The translations under genes were made by a program, and so were the position numbers. Positions 45,837 to 54,327 of a stretch of DNA of 64,000 bases are shown piece by piece (the stretch's first letter is position 1; every line of letters begins with the position of its first letter). The notes below the pieces were generated by a model, which saw nothing but the letters and a program-made list of their open reading frames with translations, did no database searches and was not told the origin of the DNA. Source of the stretch: Shouchella tritolerans (GTDB lineage Bacteria; Bacillota; Bacilli; Bacillales; Bacillaceae_D); contig NZ_JAODPB010000006.1 in NCBI RefSeq assembly GCF_025770735.1, forward strand, positions 1 to 64,000. Direction: 5' to 3'.

Positions 45837-47123
45837 TTGAAACGTAAATTCGCTCGTTTATTTGAAAACTATATACCCATTTGGGGTAATAAAGACTATT
45901 TGTGGTTTCTATTAGTCTCTATGTTTTCATTGGCTGGAGATCTGGTTGCTTGGGTGATCACAACTTGGGTTTTAACAACTCAATTCGACCATCCTGCCAT
46001 TTACTTAACCACACTCGTCATACTCACTCAATCTGCTTACGCGATTATGTCTCCTTATATGGGGCATTTAGTAGACAAATGGGGACCGTTTACTAGCTTA
46101 ATCTCTAGTACCGGAATTCGAACGGTTATTTTAACATTTTTATTTATATCGCTATTATATATCGAAGAGGGAATTAGCCCGTGGGTGATTGTAGGACTGA
46201 TGACTTTAGAATACATATTTGTTCCACTTAGCAAACAATCGGAATTCGTCATGATAAAGGTCTTAGTAAGAGAAGAAGAGCAGCTCATTCCGGCCAATGC
46301 TTTGCAAGGCATTCAATTTGATGCGTCTTACATTATCGGGCCTTTGATAGGTGGCTTATTTGTATCTACAATTGGCATTTATTACGGCCTCGTTCTTAAC
46401 ATGGCTTCCTTTCTTTTTCTCGGTATTGTCATGCTAATCATTGCTCAGAGAAACAAGGATTATAAAGACTACTATAAAATTGAACAAAACAATGACGAAC
46501 AAACAAAACCAAAAACATTTATAAACTCCCTAAAAACAGGGGTTTTGTTTATTGTAAAGACACCCCCTATGCTATCCATCTTGCTTATAGGATTTTTGTG
46601 GAATTTATTTGTATTTGGGCCGATTGAAGTACTTTACCCTATTTTCACCGTTGACGTTCTCGAAAGTAACGGATTTGTTTATGGATTACTAATGTCTGTA
46701 AACTCAGTAGGCTTTATATTAGGCTTATTTTTGGCGGGCAATATTAAATGGAAAGTTCCTTTTGCTATGACGATGGGGATATTGATAGGTCTACATGGCC
46801 TCCTATATTTCTTTATAGGAATCGTACCGAATGTCGTTTTCGTATGTGTCATTCTTTTTTTAGGCGGTATTGTCATTGCACCTACCGATATTTTCTCCAA
46901 AACGATACGCCAAAAAATGATTCCTTTTCATATGCTTGCTGGAATCAGTTCGGTGATTGCTTTTTTCAGCTTTATAAGCAAGCCTATCGGTGCTTTCCTT
47001 GTAGGCTCATTAATAAACGCTTATGGGAATGAATACTCCGGTTACATCATGGCGTGCCTCGGTTTTATTTTGTTCATAGTTTGTATGATCATTTCATTCA
47101 GGCCAGTTATGAAAAAGATTTAA
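45837..47123 (+). CDS. MFS transporter, MefA-like efflux type
   Basis: A protein of 428 residues with 12 predicted TM segments. The MFS loop 2-3 motif appears as GHLVDKWGPF (about 76-85), and the family pattern (NKDYLWFLLVSMFSLAGDLVAW, VREEEQLIPANALQG, DASYIIGPLIGG) is that of MFS_3/macrolide-efflux-type proteins. The TTG at 45837 follows AGAGGGG by 6 nt. AT-rich compared with the neighbouring bmr genes. The substrate is unknown. A terminator follows. Confidence 0.78.
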   Translation: MKRKFARLFENYIPIWGNKDYLWFLLVSMFSLAGDLVAWVITTWVLTTQFDHPAIYLTTLVILTQSAYAIMSPYMGHLVDKWGPFTSLISSTGIRTVILTFLFISLLYIEEGISPWVIVGLMTLEYIFVPLSKQSEFVMIKVLVREEEQLIPANALQGIQFDASYIIGPLIGGLFVSTIGIYYGLVLNMASFLFLGIVMLIIAQRNKDYKDYYKIEQNNDEQTKPKTFINSLKTGVLFIVKTPPMLSILLIGFLWNLFVFGPIEVLYPIFTVDVLESNGFVYGLLMSVNSVGFILGLFLAGNIKWKVPFAMTMGILIGLHGLLYFFIGIVPNVVFVCVILFLGGIVIAPTDIFSKTIRQKMIPFHMLAGISSVIAFFSFISKPIGAFLVGSLINAYGNEYSGYIMACLGFILFIVCMIISFRPVMKKI

Positions 47124-47437
47124 TGTCCGCATTAAAAAAAACAGCTTAAAAACAAAAGCTGTTTTTTATTTCGATTGCCGTCTGGTGGATTGTTTTTAAT
47201 GTACGCTTGGATACTCACGGTCCCCTTACCCAAAGCACTACCTTCCACTTCCATTTAAACAATCATTTCTCCCCCTCAAAAGACAAAAAGCAACTTCATT
47301 CCTCGTTATTTCTACAGAAACGACAAAAATTAACTAGCTGCGTATTGGGAAAATCAGAAATTAGCAGAAAGTTGTTGATTTGTGTCATTTGCTGTACTAC
47401 CATTTAAATAAGCCAAACCACAAAAGGAGGGAAGATC
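47124..47437. other. Intergenic region before the AimR-like gene
   Basis: Contains the MFS terminator (47136-47167). The ~150 bp before the receptor gene are AT-rich; a TTGATT...TACTAC pair near 47378-47400 is a weak promoter candidate. No gene recognised. Confidence 0.4.
47136..47167 (+). terminator. Terminator of the MFS gene
   Basis: AAAAAACAGCTT pairs with AAGCTGTTTTTT around a short loop; 12-bp arms, starting 13 nt after the stop codon. Confidence 0.85.
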
Positions 47438-48523
47438 ATTCAACAACCTGTAATTGCAATTGCCAATAACGGTGTATTGCAGAAAGAACAAATTACAGAA
47501 CAATTGATGAAAGACCTCGCAAACAACCATCCAGAACTTTCATTTGAACAAGTGTTGACAATGATGAAGAAAACGCTGCCGAATGATTACGTTCCTTTAA
47601 TGAATATTTATGCCTTACACGTTAAAAGACTCCGACATGTGCAAGATGCATTTGAGTACGCGAACTTGTTTAGGCAAGTTGACACATTAGGAAAAATGAT
47701 CCAGATCCATGAAAATGATGATTTATTGCAAGAATGGGTCCAAGTCTATCGGTTCTTCTATGATTTTTTGCCCCATTTAAAAATCGATGATGTTTTGATC
47801 CGTAATATCCGAAATTTATTCGGCTTAGTCAAACATCCCCAATTGCGAATGAGATTAGAGATTGCTGAACTAAATTATTTTGACAATCACGGTAGCATCA
47901 ATAATTTAACACCCATGATGAAACAATTTAAAGAACAATTTAAAACGATGCCTAGTGGATTTTTCAAAAGTGCACTTGCAGCACGGGTGACTTTGCTTGC
48001 AGGCAATGCTAGCTTATTCGGCGATGGAGACTATGAGGAAGCAGAACGTTGTTATTTAGCCGCCACAGTAATAGAGGCCATTCCCGATGTACTTCTGGTC
48101 ACTGCTTATCATGGCCTTGGGCTTGTGTATTTAAAAGACAACAGGCAACAATGCTTAGATGCACATCAAAAAGCTCTTTTTTACGCACAACGCTCTAAGT
48201 TGGATCATTATCATCAGAACTTGGAGTATGACTATATCCCGTTTGTGAAAAATATGCTCGGCGAAATTTTCGACATTGACCATGTGATGCCGAAAGAACA
48301 AGCACATCAATATGTGGTTAGGGGCGAAACCCGAAAAGCTTTAGAAATCATTTCCCAACTAGAGACGCCTGGAAAAAAAGACGCACATTTGCTGTTTTAT
48401 AAAGCAAAAGCACTTAAAAGTATTCCCTTGTTTTTCGAGGCGATTAAAGCTTTTTCGTCGGAGGGATACACCCATATGATTGGATTTGCGGAAAAAGAAA
48501 TTAAAAAAATCAAATTTTTTTAA
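47438..48523 (+). CDS. aimR: AimR-family peptide pheromone receptor/regulator
   Basis: A protein of about 361 residues, nearly all helical and TPR-like. The C-terminal third carries the AimR-type pattern: KEQAHQYVVRGETRKALEII, then SQLETPGKKDAHLLFYKAKA, and FFEAIKAFSSEGY, resembling phage phi3T AimR (QEQAHCF..., KAKEVLDKLD, LAMHYYLKGR, FYSSIEYFKKS). The best ribosome-binding site, AAAGGAGGG (47423-47431), lies 7 nt before an in-frame ATT at 47438 and there is no ATG/GTG nearby; the first conventional start is TTG at 47477, which would sit 46 nt from that site. An ATT start is therefore likely. A secreted 40-residue peptide gene follows 16 nt downstream, the aimR-aimP layout. No phage genes flank it. 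Confidence 0.7.
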   Translation: MQQPVIAIANNGVLQKEQITEQLMKDLANNHPELSFEQVLTMMKKTLPNDYVPLMNIYALHVKRLRHVQDAFEYANLFRQVDTLGKMIQIHENDDLLQEWVQVYRFFYDFLPHLKIDDVLIRNIRNLFGLVKHPQLRMRLEIAELNYFDNHGSINNLTPMMKQFKEQFKTMPSGFFKSALAARVTLLAGNASLFGDGDYEEAERCYLAATVIEAIPDVLLVTAYHGLGLVYLKDNRQQCLDAHQKALFYAQRSKLDHYHQNLEYDYIPFVKNMLGEIFDIDHVMPKEQAHQYVVRGETRKALEIISQLETPGKKDAHLLFYKAKALKSIPLFFEAIKAFSSEGYTHMIGFAEKEIKKIKFF

Positions 48524-48539
48524 GAAGGAGTTAATTTAC

Positions 48540-48662
48540 ATGAAAAAATGGTTTGTAATATCTTCAACTCTTGTCGTTCTTTTTTCCTTTTCTCTTGGAT
48601 CATTCCCTACTGAACAAAGCTCTGAAATTACCACACAGGCTAAACCAGGACAGCTCCTTTAA
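48540..48662 (+). CDS. aimP: AimP-like secreted signal peptide precursor
   Basis: A protein of 40 residues: MKKWFVISSTLVVLFSFSLG (signal peptide), then SFPTEQSSEITTQAKPGQLL. Size, Sec signal, hydrophilic spacer and position directly after the receptor match AimP/Phr precursors, whose last five to seven residues are the mature signal. Cleavage after Ala34 would release KPGQLL, a hexapeptide as in arbitrium; this differs from the SAIRGA/GMPRGA type, so a private specificity is expected. ATG at 48540 after AAGGAG. Mature sequence is inference. Confidence 0.68.
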   Translation: MKKWFVISSTLVVLFSFSLGSFPTEQSSEITTQAKPGQLL

Positions 48663-48672
48663 AATTTATGTG

Positions 48673-48704
48673 CCCCAAACCTTCTTCAAGGCTTGGGGTT
48701 TCTA
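48673..48704 (+). terminator. Terminator after the AimP-like gene
   Basis: CCCCAAACC-TTCTTCAA-GGCTTGGGG followed by TTTCTATT. Only 10 nt after the peptide stop codon, so no aimX-like transcript is obvious unless this site is read through. Confidence 0.75.
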
Positions 48705-48711
48705 TTCGTTC

Positions 48712-49281
48712 TCACACCAACCAAAACCGCTTCTTCTCCTTAAATCGTTCGCCGTAGTCTGTCTCTCCTTGCAAGGCTGCCTCTTCGATGGGAATCCGGA
48801 TCGTCAGCATGACCGCATTTAATAGACTAAACACAATAGCCGTCCAATACGCTTGAAACAGCAATGGGACAAAAGCGATTTCGGCCACTACGACCATGTA
48901 ATTGGGATGGCGCAAAAAGCGATAGGGCCCTTTTTCAATGACTGGCGCTTCTGGCAACACGATGATTTTCGTGTTCCAATATTTACCGAGGGAGGAAAGC
49001 GCCCAGATGCGTATGATTTGGGCAAGGACGATAATGACAAGGGGAATCGCGCTCCAACGCGAAAACCCTATATTGGATAATGTCACTTCGATCAGCAGCG
49101 AAATAAAAAAACCACAATGCAGCGCAACCATCCATGGATAGTGGGCTGTCCCCGCTTCAACGCCCCCTTGTGCTTTCAGCCAACGTTCGTTTCCTCTCGC
49201 TACCCTTACTTCCACGAGGCGTTGAATGATAATCAGTGCAATCACAATATAGGCCCATGTCAATGGAGGCCACCTGCCCAT
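48712..49281 (-). CDS. bpsB: Isoprenylcysteine carboxyl methyltransferase-family protein, BpsB-like
   Basis: A protein of 189 residues with about five TM segments and the ICMT C-terminal motif GPYRFLRHPNYMVVVAEI (about 118-135), binding S-adenosylmethionine. Located right after a type III polyketide synthase, overlapping it by 22 bp, it corresponds to B. subtilis BpsB (YpbQ), which O-methylates alkylpyrones made by BpsA. It acts in the membrane. Confidence 0.82.
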   Translation of the reverse strand: MGRWPPLTWAYIVIALIIIQRLVEVRVARGNERWLKAQGGVEAGTAHYPWMVALHCGFFISLLIEVTLSNIGFSRWSAIPLVIIVLAQIIRIWALSSLGKYWNTKIIVLPEAPVIEKGPYRFLRHPNYMVVVAEIAFVPLLFQAYWTAIVFSLLNAVMLTIRIPIEEAALQGETDYGERFKEKKRFWLV

Positions 49282-50360
49282 TCAAGCACCAACATTTCTG
49301 AACAAAATCCGGGGCCCAGCGCAGCGACGAGGCCGACATCGCCATGCTTATGCGTTTCTCCCATTGATTCCTTTAGCACGTAAAGGACTGTGGGGGAAGA
49401 CATATTGCCATGCTCTTTTAGCACTTTGCGGGAAAGCAGCGTCATTTCTTCTGGAAAACCTAGTGCTATTTCATACGCTTCCAACACCTTTTTTCCGCCA
49501 GGATGGGCGATAAAAGCATTGATCTCCCCGATCTCTTTCCCTTCTTGGCGAAGCAGCTCCTCAACGTTTGGCTTTAGCCATTGGGCCACTAACGTTGGAA
49601 TATGCCTGGAAAAGATCACATTTAAACCATTGTCCCGTACATCCCAGCCCATAACGTCTTCTGAATCAGGCATCAGTACCGATTGGGTCGCACGGATTAC
49701 TGGGCGATAGGCTTGGGCGGCGTCTGCGAGCAGAGGTGAGGCATGCCCAGCAACAAGGGCACATGCGACGCCATCAGCAAAGAGCGACGTGCCAATTAAA
49801 TTGCTTTTCGATTGGTCTTCTTTTTGGAAAGTGAGTCCGCATAGCTCTGCACAGACGACTAAAACGGCTTTTTTCGGATGGGCGAGGCAATAGTCGTAAG
49901 CACGGCTTAAGCCCGCAGCTCCTCCCGCGCAGCCAAGTCCCCAAATAGGCAACCGTTTTGTTTCAGGACGGAAAGGCAGTTTGTTCATGATGCGAGCGTC
50001 TATCGATGGTGTCGCCATGCCTGACGAGGACACAAAAATAATCGCATCGATTTCTTCGGGAGCGATTGTTCTTGACAAAAAATGGCCATTGTCCAAACAT
50101 CTATTTACTGCTTCTACACTATAGTCCGTTGCTTTTTCAATGAAGAGGTCGTTCCGCTCTCCTAGACGGTGGCTAGTTTGAAACCACTCCAACGGCACGG
50201 AAAAATGGCGCTTTTCAATTTCCCCATTGGCAAAAACGTTTAATAATCGTTCGATGTCTGAAAAACTTTCAGCAAATAGTTCCCGGGCAAACTCCACTGT
50301 CTGTTCCTGTTTGAGTGGATGGGGTGGATCATATGTACTAACCGATAAAATCGTAGGCAC
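49260..50360 (-). CDS. bpsA: Type III polyketide synthase (alkylpyrone synthase), BpsA-like
   Basis: A protein of 366 residues of the chalcone/stilbene synthase family. Nucleophile Cys144 in WGLGCAGGAAGLSRA, catalytic His in AFIAHPGGKKVLEAY and Asn in KEHGNMSSPTVLYVL complete the triad; the GFCSEMLVLEW end matches. It makes triketide/tetraketide pyrones from long acyl-CoA and malonyl-CoA, which BpsB methylates. The start MPTILSVSTYDPP at 50360 has GAGGTGAG upstream. Confidence 0.88.
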   Translation of the reverse strand: MPTILSVSTYDPPHPLKQEQTVEFARELFAESFSDIERLLNVFANGEIEKRHFSVPLEWFQTSHRLGERNDLFIEKATDYSVEAVNRCLDNGHFLSRTIAPEEIDAIIFVSSSGMATPSIDARIMNKLPFRPETKRLPIWGLGCAGGAAGLSRAYDYCLAHPKKAVLVVCAELCGLTFQKEDQSKSNLIGTSLFADGVACALVAGHASPLLADAAQAYRPVIRATQSVLMPDSEDVMGWDVRDNGLNVIFSRHIPTLVAQWLKPNVEELLRQEGKEIGEINAFIAHPGGKKVLEAYEIALGFPEEMTLLSRKVLKEHGNMSSPTVLYVLKESMGETHKHGDVGLVAALGPGFCSEMLVLEWAGGLH

Positions 50361-50472
50361 TATCGCTCACCTCTACGTTAGAATGCCTATAGCATGCCCG
50401 ATCCTTTCCTTGTGCATGCATCCGCTTCTATAGAGGGAACCTAATCGCAAGAAAAAATGTTCTTTTTTTGTA

Positions 50473-50503
50473 TTGACATTAACGTTACGTAAACCTTTAT
50501 TGT
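50473..50503 (+). promoter_or_regulatory. MerR-type promoter with a 19-bp spacer
   Basis: TTGACA (50473-50478) and TATTGT (50498-50503) are 19 bp apart, the over-long spacing typical of MerR-family promoters, and the spacer contains AACGTTACGT, resembling Mta/TipA operators. Suggests autoactivation. Confidence 0.65.
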
Positions 50504-50523
50504 TAACTCAAGGGGGAGTTGAA

Positions 50524-51279
50524 ATGGAGTATACGGTCAAAAAACTGGCTCAATTAGCAGGCGTCAGTGCACGGACGCTTCGTTATTATGATGAAATTGG
50601 TTTGCTTAAGCCAGAACGGGTCAATTCGTCAGGTTATCGGATATATGGCCAAAAACAAGTCGACCTGTTGCAGCAAATTTTATTTTACCGTGAGCTTGAT
50701 GTTGACCTTGAAACGATTATGCAGCTCGTGACCGATGATTCCTTTGATCCTATCACGGCACTCTATGAGCACCGTGCCCAACTCCTAAATAAACGCGCCC
50801 GTCTTGACCGCATTATCGACACGGTTGAGCGGACGATTGCCTCAAAGAAAGGAGCAGAATCGATGAGTGACAAAGAAAAATTTGACGCATTGAAAGAAAA
50901 GCGAATTGCAGACAATGAAAAAGCGTATGGAGAAGAAATTCGCCAAAAATACGGTGACAAGACGGTTGATGAGTCTAATGCCAAATTTCGTGGCCTCTCG
51001 AAAGAGCAATACGACGCCATGCAAGCAAAAGAACAGGAAGTCTTTGCCTTGTTAAAAGAAGCACTGGCAACGAACGACCCTACTTCTGAAACAGCCCGAA
51101 AACTGGCCCAGACCCATAAAGAGTGGCTCCAGTTCTCGTGGGCATCTTACTCGAAAGAGGCACACGCTGGCGTTGCCCAAATGTATGTAGACGATGAGCG
51201 CTTTGCTGCTTACTACAACAAAGCAGTCCCTGGAGGAGCCGTCTTCTTGCGCGATGCTATATTGGCTTATCTTCAATGA
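50524..51279 (+). CDS. MerR-family regulator with TipAS domain (Mta-like)
   Basis: A protein of 251 residues. N-terminal MerR HTH (1-70: YTVKKLAQLAGVSARTLRYY, then DEIGLLKPERVNSSGYRIY), a dimerisation coiled coil (75-110), and a C-terminal TipAS drug-recognition domain (about 120-250; LAQTHKEWLQFSWASYSKEAHAGVAQMYVDDERF in register). It should activate its own or efflux genes on binding cationic drugs or thiopeptides. The ATG at 50524 follows AAGGGGGAG. No efflux gene follows; the next gene is a GNAT. Confidence 0.88.
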   Translation: MEYTVKKLAQLAGVSARTLRYYDEIGLLKPERVNSSGYRIYGQKQVDLLQQILFYRELDVDLETIMQLVTDDSFDPITALYEHRAQLLNKRARLDRIIDTVERTIASKKGAESMSDKEKFDALKEKRIADNEKAYGEEIRQKYGDKTVDESNAKFRGLSKEQYDAMQAKEQEVFALLKEALATNDPTSETARKLAQTHKEWLQFSWASYSKEAHAGVAQMYVDDERFAAYYNKAVPGGAVFLRDAILAYLQ

Positions 51280-51301
51280 TTTGACGAAAGTGTGCGGATG
51301 G

Positions 51302-51333
51302 AACCCAGTTTGAAGTTCTCTTCAACTGGGTTA
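51302..51333 (+). terminator. Terminator after the MerR-family gene
   Basis: AACCCAGTTTGAAG pairs with CTTCAACTGGGTT across a TTCT loop, about 20 nt after the stop codon; no strong T-tract. Confidence 0.65.
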
Positions 51334-51444
51334 TTCCTAGTAAGCTTGCTCCTCCAAGCTGCTCGCCATTATTCATAAACCAGCCTTTTTTCCCATACAT
51401 TGAATTAATGCTAGATTCCATATGAAAGGAAAAGAGGCGTTTTG

Positions 51445-52071
51445 ATGTATCGGCCCCATTCGCAAGCGTCAACTGAGCTTTTGACTAAACGGTTATTCCT
51501 TAGGCTGCCACTGCCTGGCGACGGGTTTGCTTTGTATCAAGCGCTCCAGGCTTCCAGAAAAGAATTGATACCCTGGATTCCATGGGTGGAGAGAATGTCA
51601 TCGCCAGAGCAAGCTGAACAAGGTGTACAGCAAGCACATGTTGATTTTTTGCAAAAAAAAGCGTTTCATTTCCACTTATTTGAGCAGCGTTCCGGCACTT
51701 TTGTCGGCTCCTGCGGACTCCATCATATTAACTGGGATGTCCCGCGTATGGAAATGGGGTATTGGATCGATAGCCGATTTGCTGGAAAAGGCTATATGAC
51801 CGAAGCGGCAAAAGCGCTTATGTCCTATGCCTTCTTTACACACTATACCCACCGCCTTGAGATTCGCTGTGATCGAAACAACAAAAAAAGCCGGGCGATT
51901 CCTGAGAAGCTCGGCTTTATGCTTGAAGCGACATTGCTAGAAAACGAACGGAGCCCACATACAGGAGAACTGATGGATACGTGCATTTATACAGCTTTTC
52001 ATCCGTCTGTCTCCCGGCCACCTGAGTCTATTTCGGGAAAGCAAAATAGCGCTTTGCATTATAGTAGCTAA
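51445..52071 (+). CDS. RimJ/RimL-type GNAT acetyltransferase
   Basis: A protein of 208 residues. Starts with STELLTKRLFLRLPLPGDG, the RimL/YdaF entry strand, followed by MGYWIDSRFAGKGYMTEAAKAL (acetyl-CoA loop Q/R-x-x-G-x-G/A as RFAGKGY) and IRCDRNNKKSRAIPEKLGFM. Such enzymes acetylate N-terminal Ala/Ser of ribosomal proteins or small substrates. The ATG at 51445 is chosen over a TTG one codon upstream; AAAGGAAAAGAGG precedes. Its 3' end overlaps the convergent uxaC by 44 bp. Confidence 0.8.
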   Translation: MYRPHSQASTELLTKRLFLRLPLPGDGFALYQALQASRKELIPWIPWVERMSSPEQAEQGVQQAHVDFLQKKAFHFHLFEQRSGTFVGSCGLHHINWDVPRMEMGYWIDSRFAGKGYMTEAAKALMSYAFFTHYTHRLEIRCDRNNKKSRAIPEKLGFMLEATLLENERSPHTGELMDTCIYTAFHPSVSRPPESISGKQNSALHYSS

Positions 52072-53446
52072 TGTCTTCGACAATCTTGGCGAGCCATTTT
52101 TCGTCTGCTGGCCATTCGCCCCGCTCAACCCATTCACCGATGCGATTGCAAAGAATGCGGCGAAAATATTCGTGGCGCGTGTATGAAAGGAAGCTACGGG
52201 AATCCGTAAGCATACCGACAAACAAACTTATCAAACCGTTGTTTGCCAAGTCGGTCATTTGTTTTTCCATGCCATCTTTCGTATCGTTAAACCACCAGCC
52301 TGAACCGAACTGGATTTTTCCAGGTATGCCGCCTCCTTGGAAGTTGCCAATCGCAGTCGCGATCACCTCGTTATAAATCGGGTTTAATGTATATAAAATC
52401 GTCTTTGGCAGCTCATTCGTCCGCTCTAGCTCGTTTAAAAAACGGTTTAATGATTCAGCAAAACGGTCATCACCCATAGAATCAAAACCTGAGTCTGGTC
52501 CAACTTGCTCAGCCATCCGCGAATTATTGTTTCGCAATGCCCCTAGATGAAATTGCATGGTCCAGCCGAGTTTGTTGTACAGCCGTGCCAAAAACAACAA
52601 TACGTATGTTTGGTATTTTTCTTCCTCTTGCGGCGTAAGCGTTTCTTGGTTTAGCGCTTTTTGAAACGCCGCTTCTGCTTCTTTTTCGGTCGTATCTATA
52701 AACGGGAGTGTGCGAAGCCCATGGTCAGAAAGAACACAGCCTTCCTCGGCAAAGAACGTTGCCCGTTTTTCCAGTGCCTCCAATAAAGAGCGGAGCGATG
52801 AAATGTCCACTTCTGCTGCAGTCCCTAACGTTTCTAAATAAGAGACAAAGCTAGGCGCTGAAGCAAACAGGGCTTTGTCTGGGCGAAAGGCAGGGTACAC
52901 CGCTGCTTGGCACGCTCCACCTGTTTTAATTTGCTGATGGGCTTCTAAATGGTCACTCGGATCGTCTGTTGTGCAAATTACTTCGACATTCGATTGCTTG
53001 ATGATGCCTTGGACTGACCGCTCTGGTTCTGCCAGTTGTTCTTTCGTGGCGCTCCAGATGGCTTCGGCTGTATCACTGCTTAACAGCTCGTCAATGCCAA
53101 AATAACGTTTCAATTCCAAGTGCGTCCAATGGTAGAGAGGATTGCCCATTGTATAAGGGACCGTTTCCGCCCATTTAAGAAACTTCTCTTTATCATCCCC
53201 ATCGCCTGTAATAAACGTTTCCTCGACGCCGACAGCACGCATCGCCCGCCATTTGTAATGGTCGCCATGGAGCCAAATTTCGCTAATGTTGTTAAATTGG
53301 CGGTTTTCGGCAATTTCTTGTGGGGGGACATGGCAATGGTAGTCTATGATCGGCAGCGTTTTTGCATAAGTATGGTAAAGTGTTTCTGCTGTCTTATTTT
53401 GCAGCATGAAATTTTCGTGAATGAATGCTTTTCTTGTTGAGATCAT
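52028..53446 (-). CDS. uxaC: Glucuronate isomerase
   Basis: A protein of 472 residues, amidohydrolase superfamily, converting glucuronate to fructuronate or galacturonate to tagaturonate. The metal motif IIDYHCHVPPQEIA (about 32-45) and MQFHLGALRNNNSRM, DSRSFLSYTRHEYFRRILC are characteristic. It starts directly after kduI, forming the operon kduD-kduI-uxaC. It may link uronate and unsaturated uronate breakdown. Convergent with the GNAT gene at its 3' end, with overlap. Confidence 0.93.
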   Translation of the reverse strand: MISTRKAFIHENFMLQNKTAETLYHTYAKTLPIIDYHCHVPPQEIAENRQFNNISEIWLHGDHYKWRAMRAVGVEETFITGDGDDKEKFLKWAETVPYTMGNPLYHWTHLELKRYFGIDELLSSDTAEAIWSATKEQLAEPERSVQGIIKQSNVEVICTTDDPSDHLEAHQQIKTGGACQAAVYPAFRPDKALFASAPSFVSYLETLGTAAEVDISSLRSLLEALEKRATFFAEEGCVLSDHGLRTLPFIDTTEKEAEAAFQKALNQETLTPQEEEKYQTYVLLFLARLYNKLGWTMQFHLGALRNNNSRMAEQVGPDSGFDSMGDDRFAESLNRFLNELERTNELPKTILYTLNPIYNEVIATAIGNFQGGGIPGKIQFGSGWWFNDTKDGMEKQMTDLANNGLISLFVGMLTDSRSFLSYTRHEYFRRILCNRIGEWVERGEWPADEKWLAKIVEDISYYNAKRYFAFPK

Positions 53447-54277
53447 TTATTTCAGCTCCTCCATCGCTACTGTGTCCATATCCGTAAACGTATAATTTTC
53501 GCCAGCCATCGCCCAAATAAATGTGTAATTGCTTGTGCCGACGCCTGAATGAATCGACCATGGCGGCGAAATGACAGCCTGTTCATTTTTGATCACTAAA
53601 TGGCGCGTTTCCTGCGGCTGCCCCATAAAGTGGAACACACGGGTATCTTCTTCCATATCAAAATACAAATAGGCTTCCATTCGCCTGTCATGGAGGTGGG
53701 CAGGCATTGTATTCCACATGTTGTTTGGCTCGAGCAGCGTCATGCCTACCATTAACTGGCAGCTTTCAATCCCGTCTTTATGGACATACTTGTAAATCGT
53801 CCGGTTATTTGATTCAGCATCTGAGCCTAGTTTCGTCGGTTGCGCTTCTCCGATCGGTGCCAGTTTCGTCGGATATGTTTGATGGGCAGTGGCTGACACT
53901 AAATAAAATCGGGCTGGTTGTTGTGGATCGTTGCTTGTGAATTCGACATGTTCATTGCCTTTACCGACATAGAGGCAGTCACGCTTTGCCAACTTGTATG
54001 TGTCTTTTCCGACCGTTACCGTCCCTTCGCCACCGATATTGATAACAGCCAACTCGCGCCGTTCAAGAAAATAATCGGTCTTCAAAGCATCGCCTGCGTC
54101 TAGGACAATCGCCTCACGGCTTGGCACAGCGCCGCCAATAATGAGTCGATCATAGTGGGAATAGCTTAAATGGAGTGCACCCTCTTCAAACAGCGATTCG
54201 ACTAGGAAAGCATCTCTCATTTCCTCTGTTGTATACGTTTTAAAATCTCTTGGCCCTACTTCATAACGAATATCCAT
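53447..54277 (-). CDS. kduI: 5-keto-4-deoxyuronate isomerase
   Basis: A protein of 276 residues, cupin-type zinc enzyme converting 5-keto-4-deoxyuronate to 2,5-diketo-3-deoxygluconate. Zinc ligands are visible in MPAHLHDRRMEAYLYFD (HxHxxxxxE) and IHSGVGTSNYTFIWAMAGEN. The ATG at 54277 (MDIRYEVGP) is preferred over 54283 because AAAAGGGG is 8 nt upstream and family proteins start M(E/D)IRY. It is the pectin/unsaturated oligouronide branch of the operon. Confidence 0.92.
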   Translation of the reverse strand: MDIRYEVGPRDFKTYTTEEMRDAFLVESLFEEGALHLSYSHYDRLIIGGAVPSREAIVLDAGDALKTDYFLERRELAVINIGGEGTVTVGKDTYKLAKRDCLYVGKGNEHVEFTSNDPQQPARFYLVSATAHQTYPTKLAPIGEAQPTKLGSDAESNNRTIYKYVHKDGIESCQLMVGMTLLEPNNMWNTMPAHLHDRRMEAYLYFDMEEDTRVFHFMGQPQETRHLVIKNEQAVISPPWSIHSGVGTSNYTFIWAMAGENYTFTDMDTVAMEELK

Positions 54278-54327
54278 TTCCATTTCCCCTTTTCACGTTT
54301 TCGTTTGTTAGAGACACAATGGTTCGT

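Noticed and set aside
45837-50360. A prophage around the AimR-like pair
   Set aside because: No integrase, repressor, structural or lysis gene; the flanks are an MFS transporter and bpsAB.
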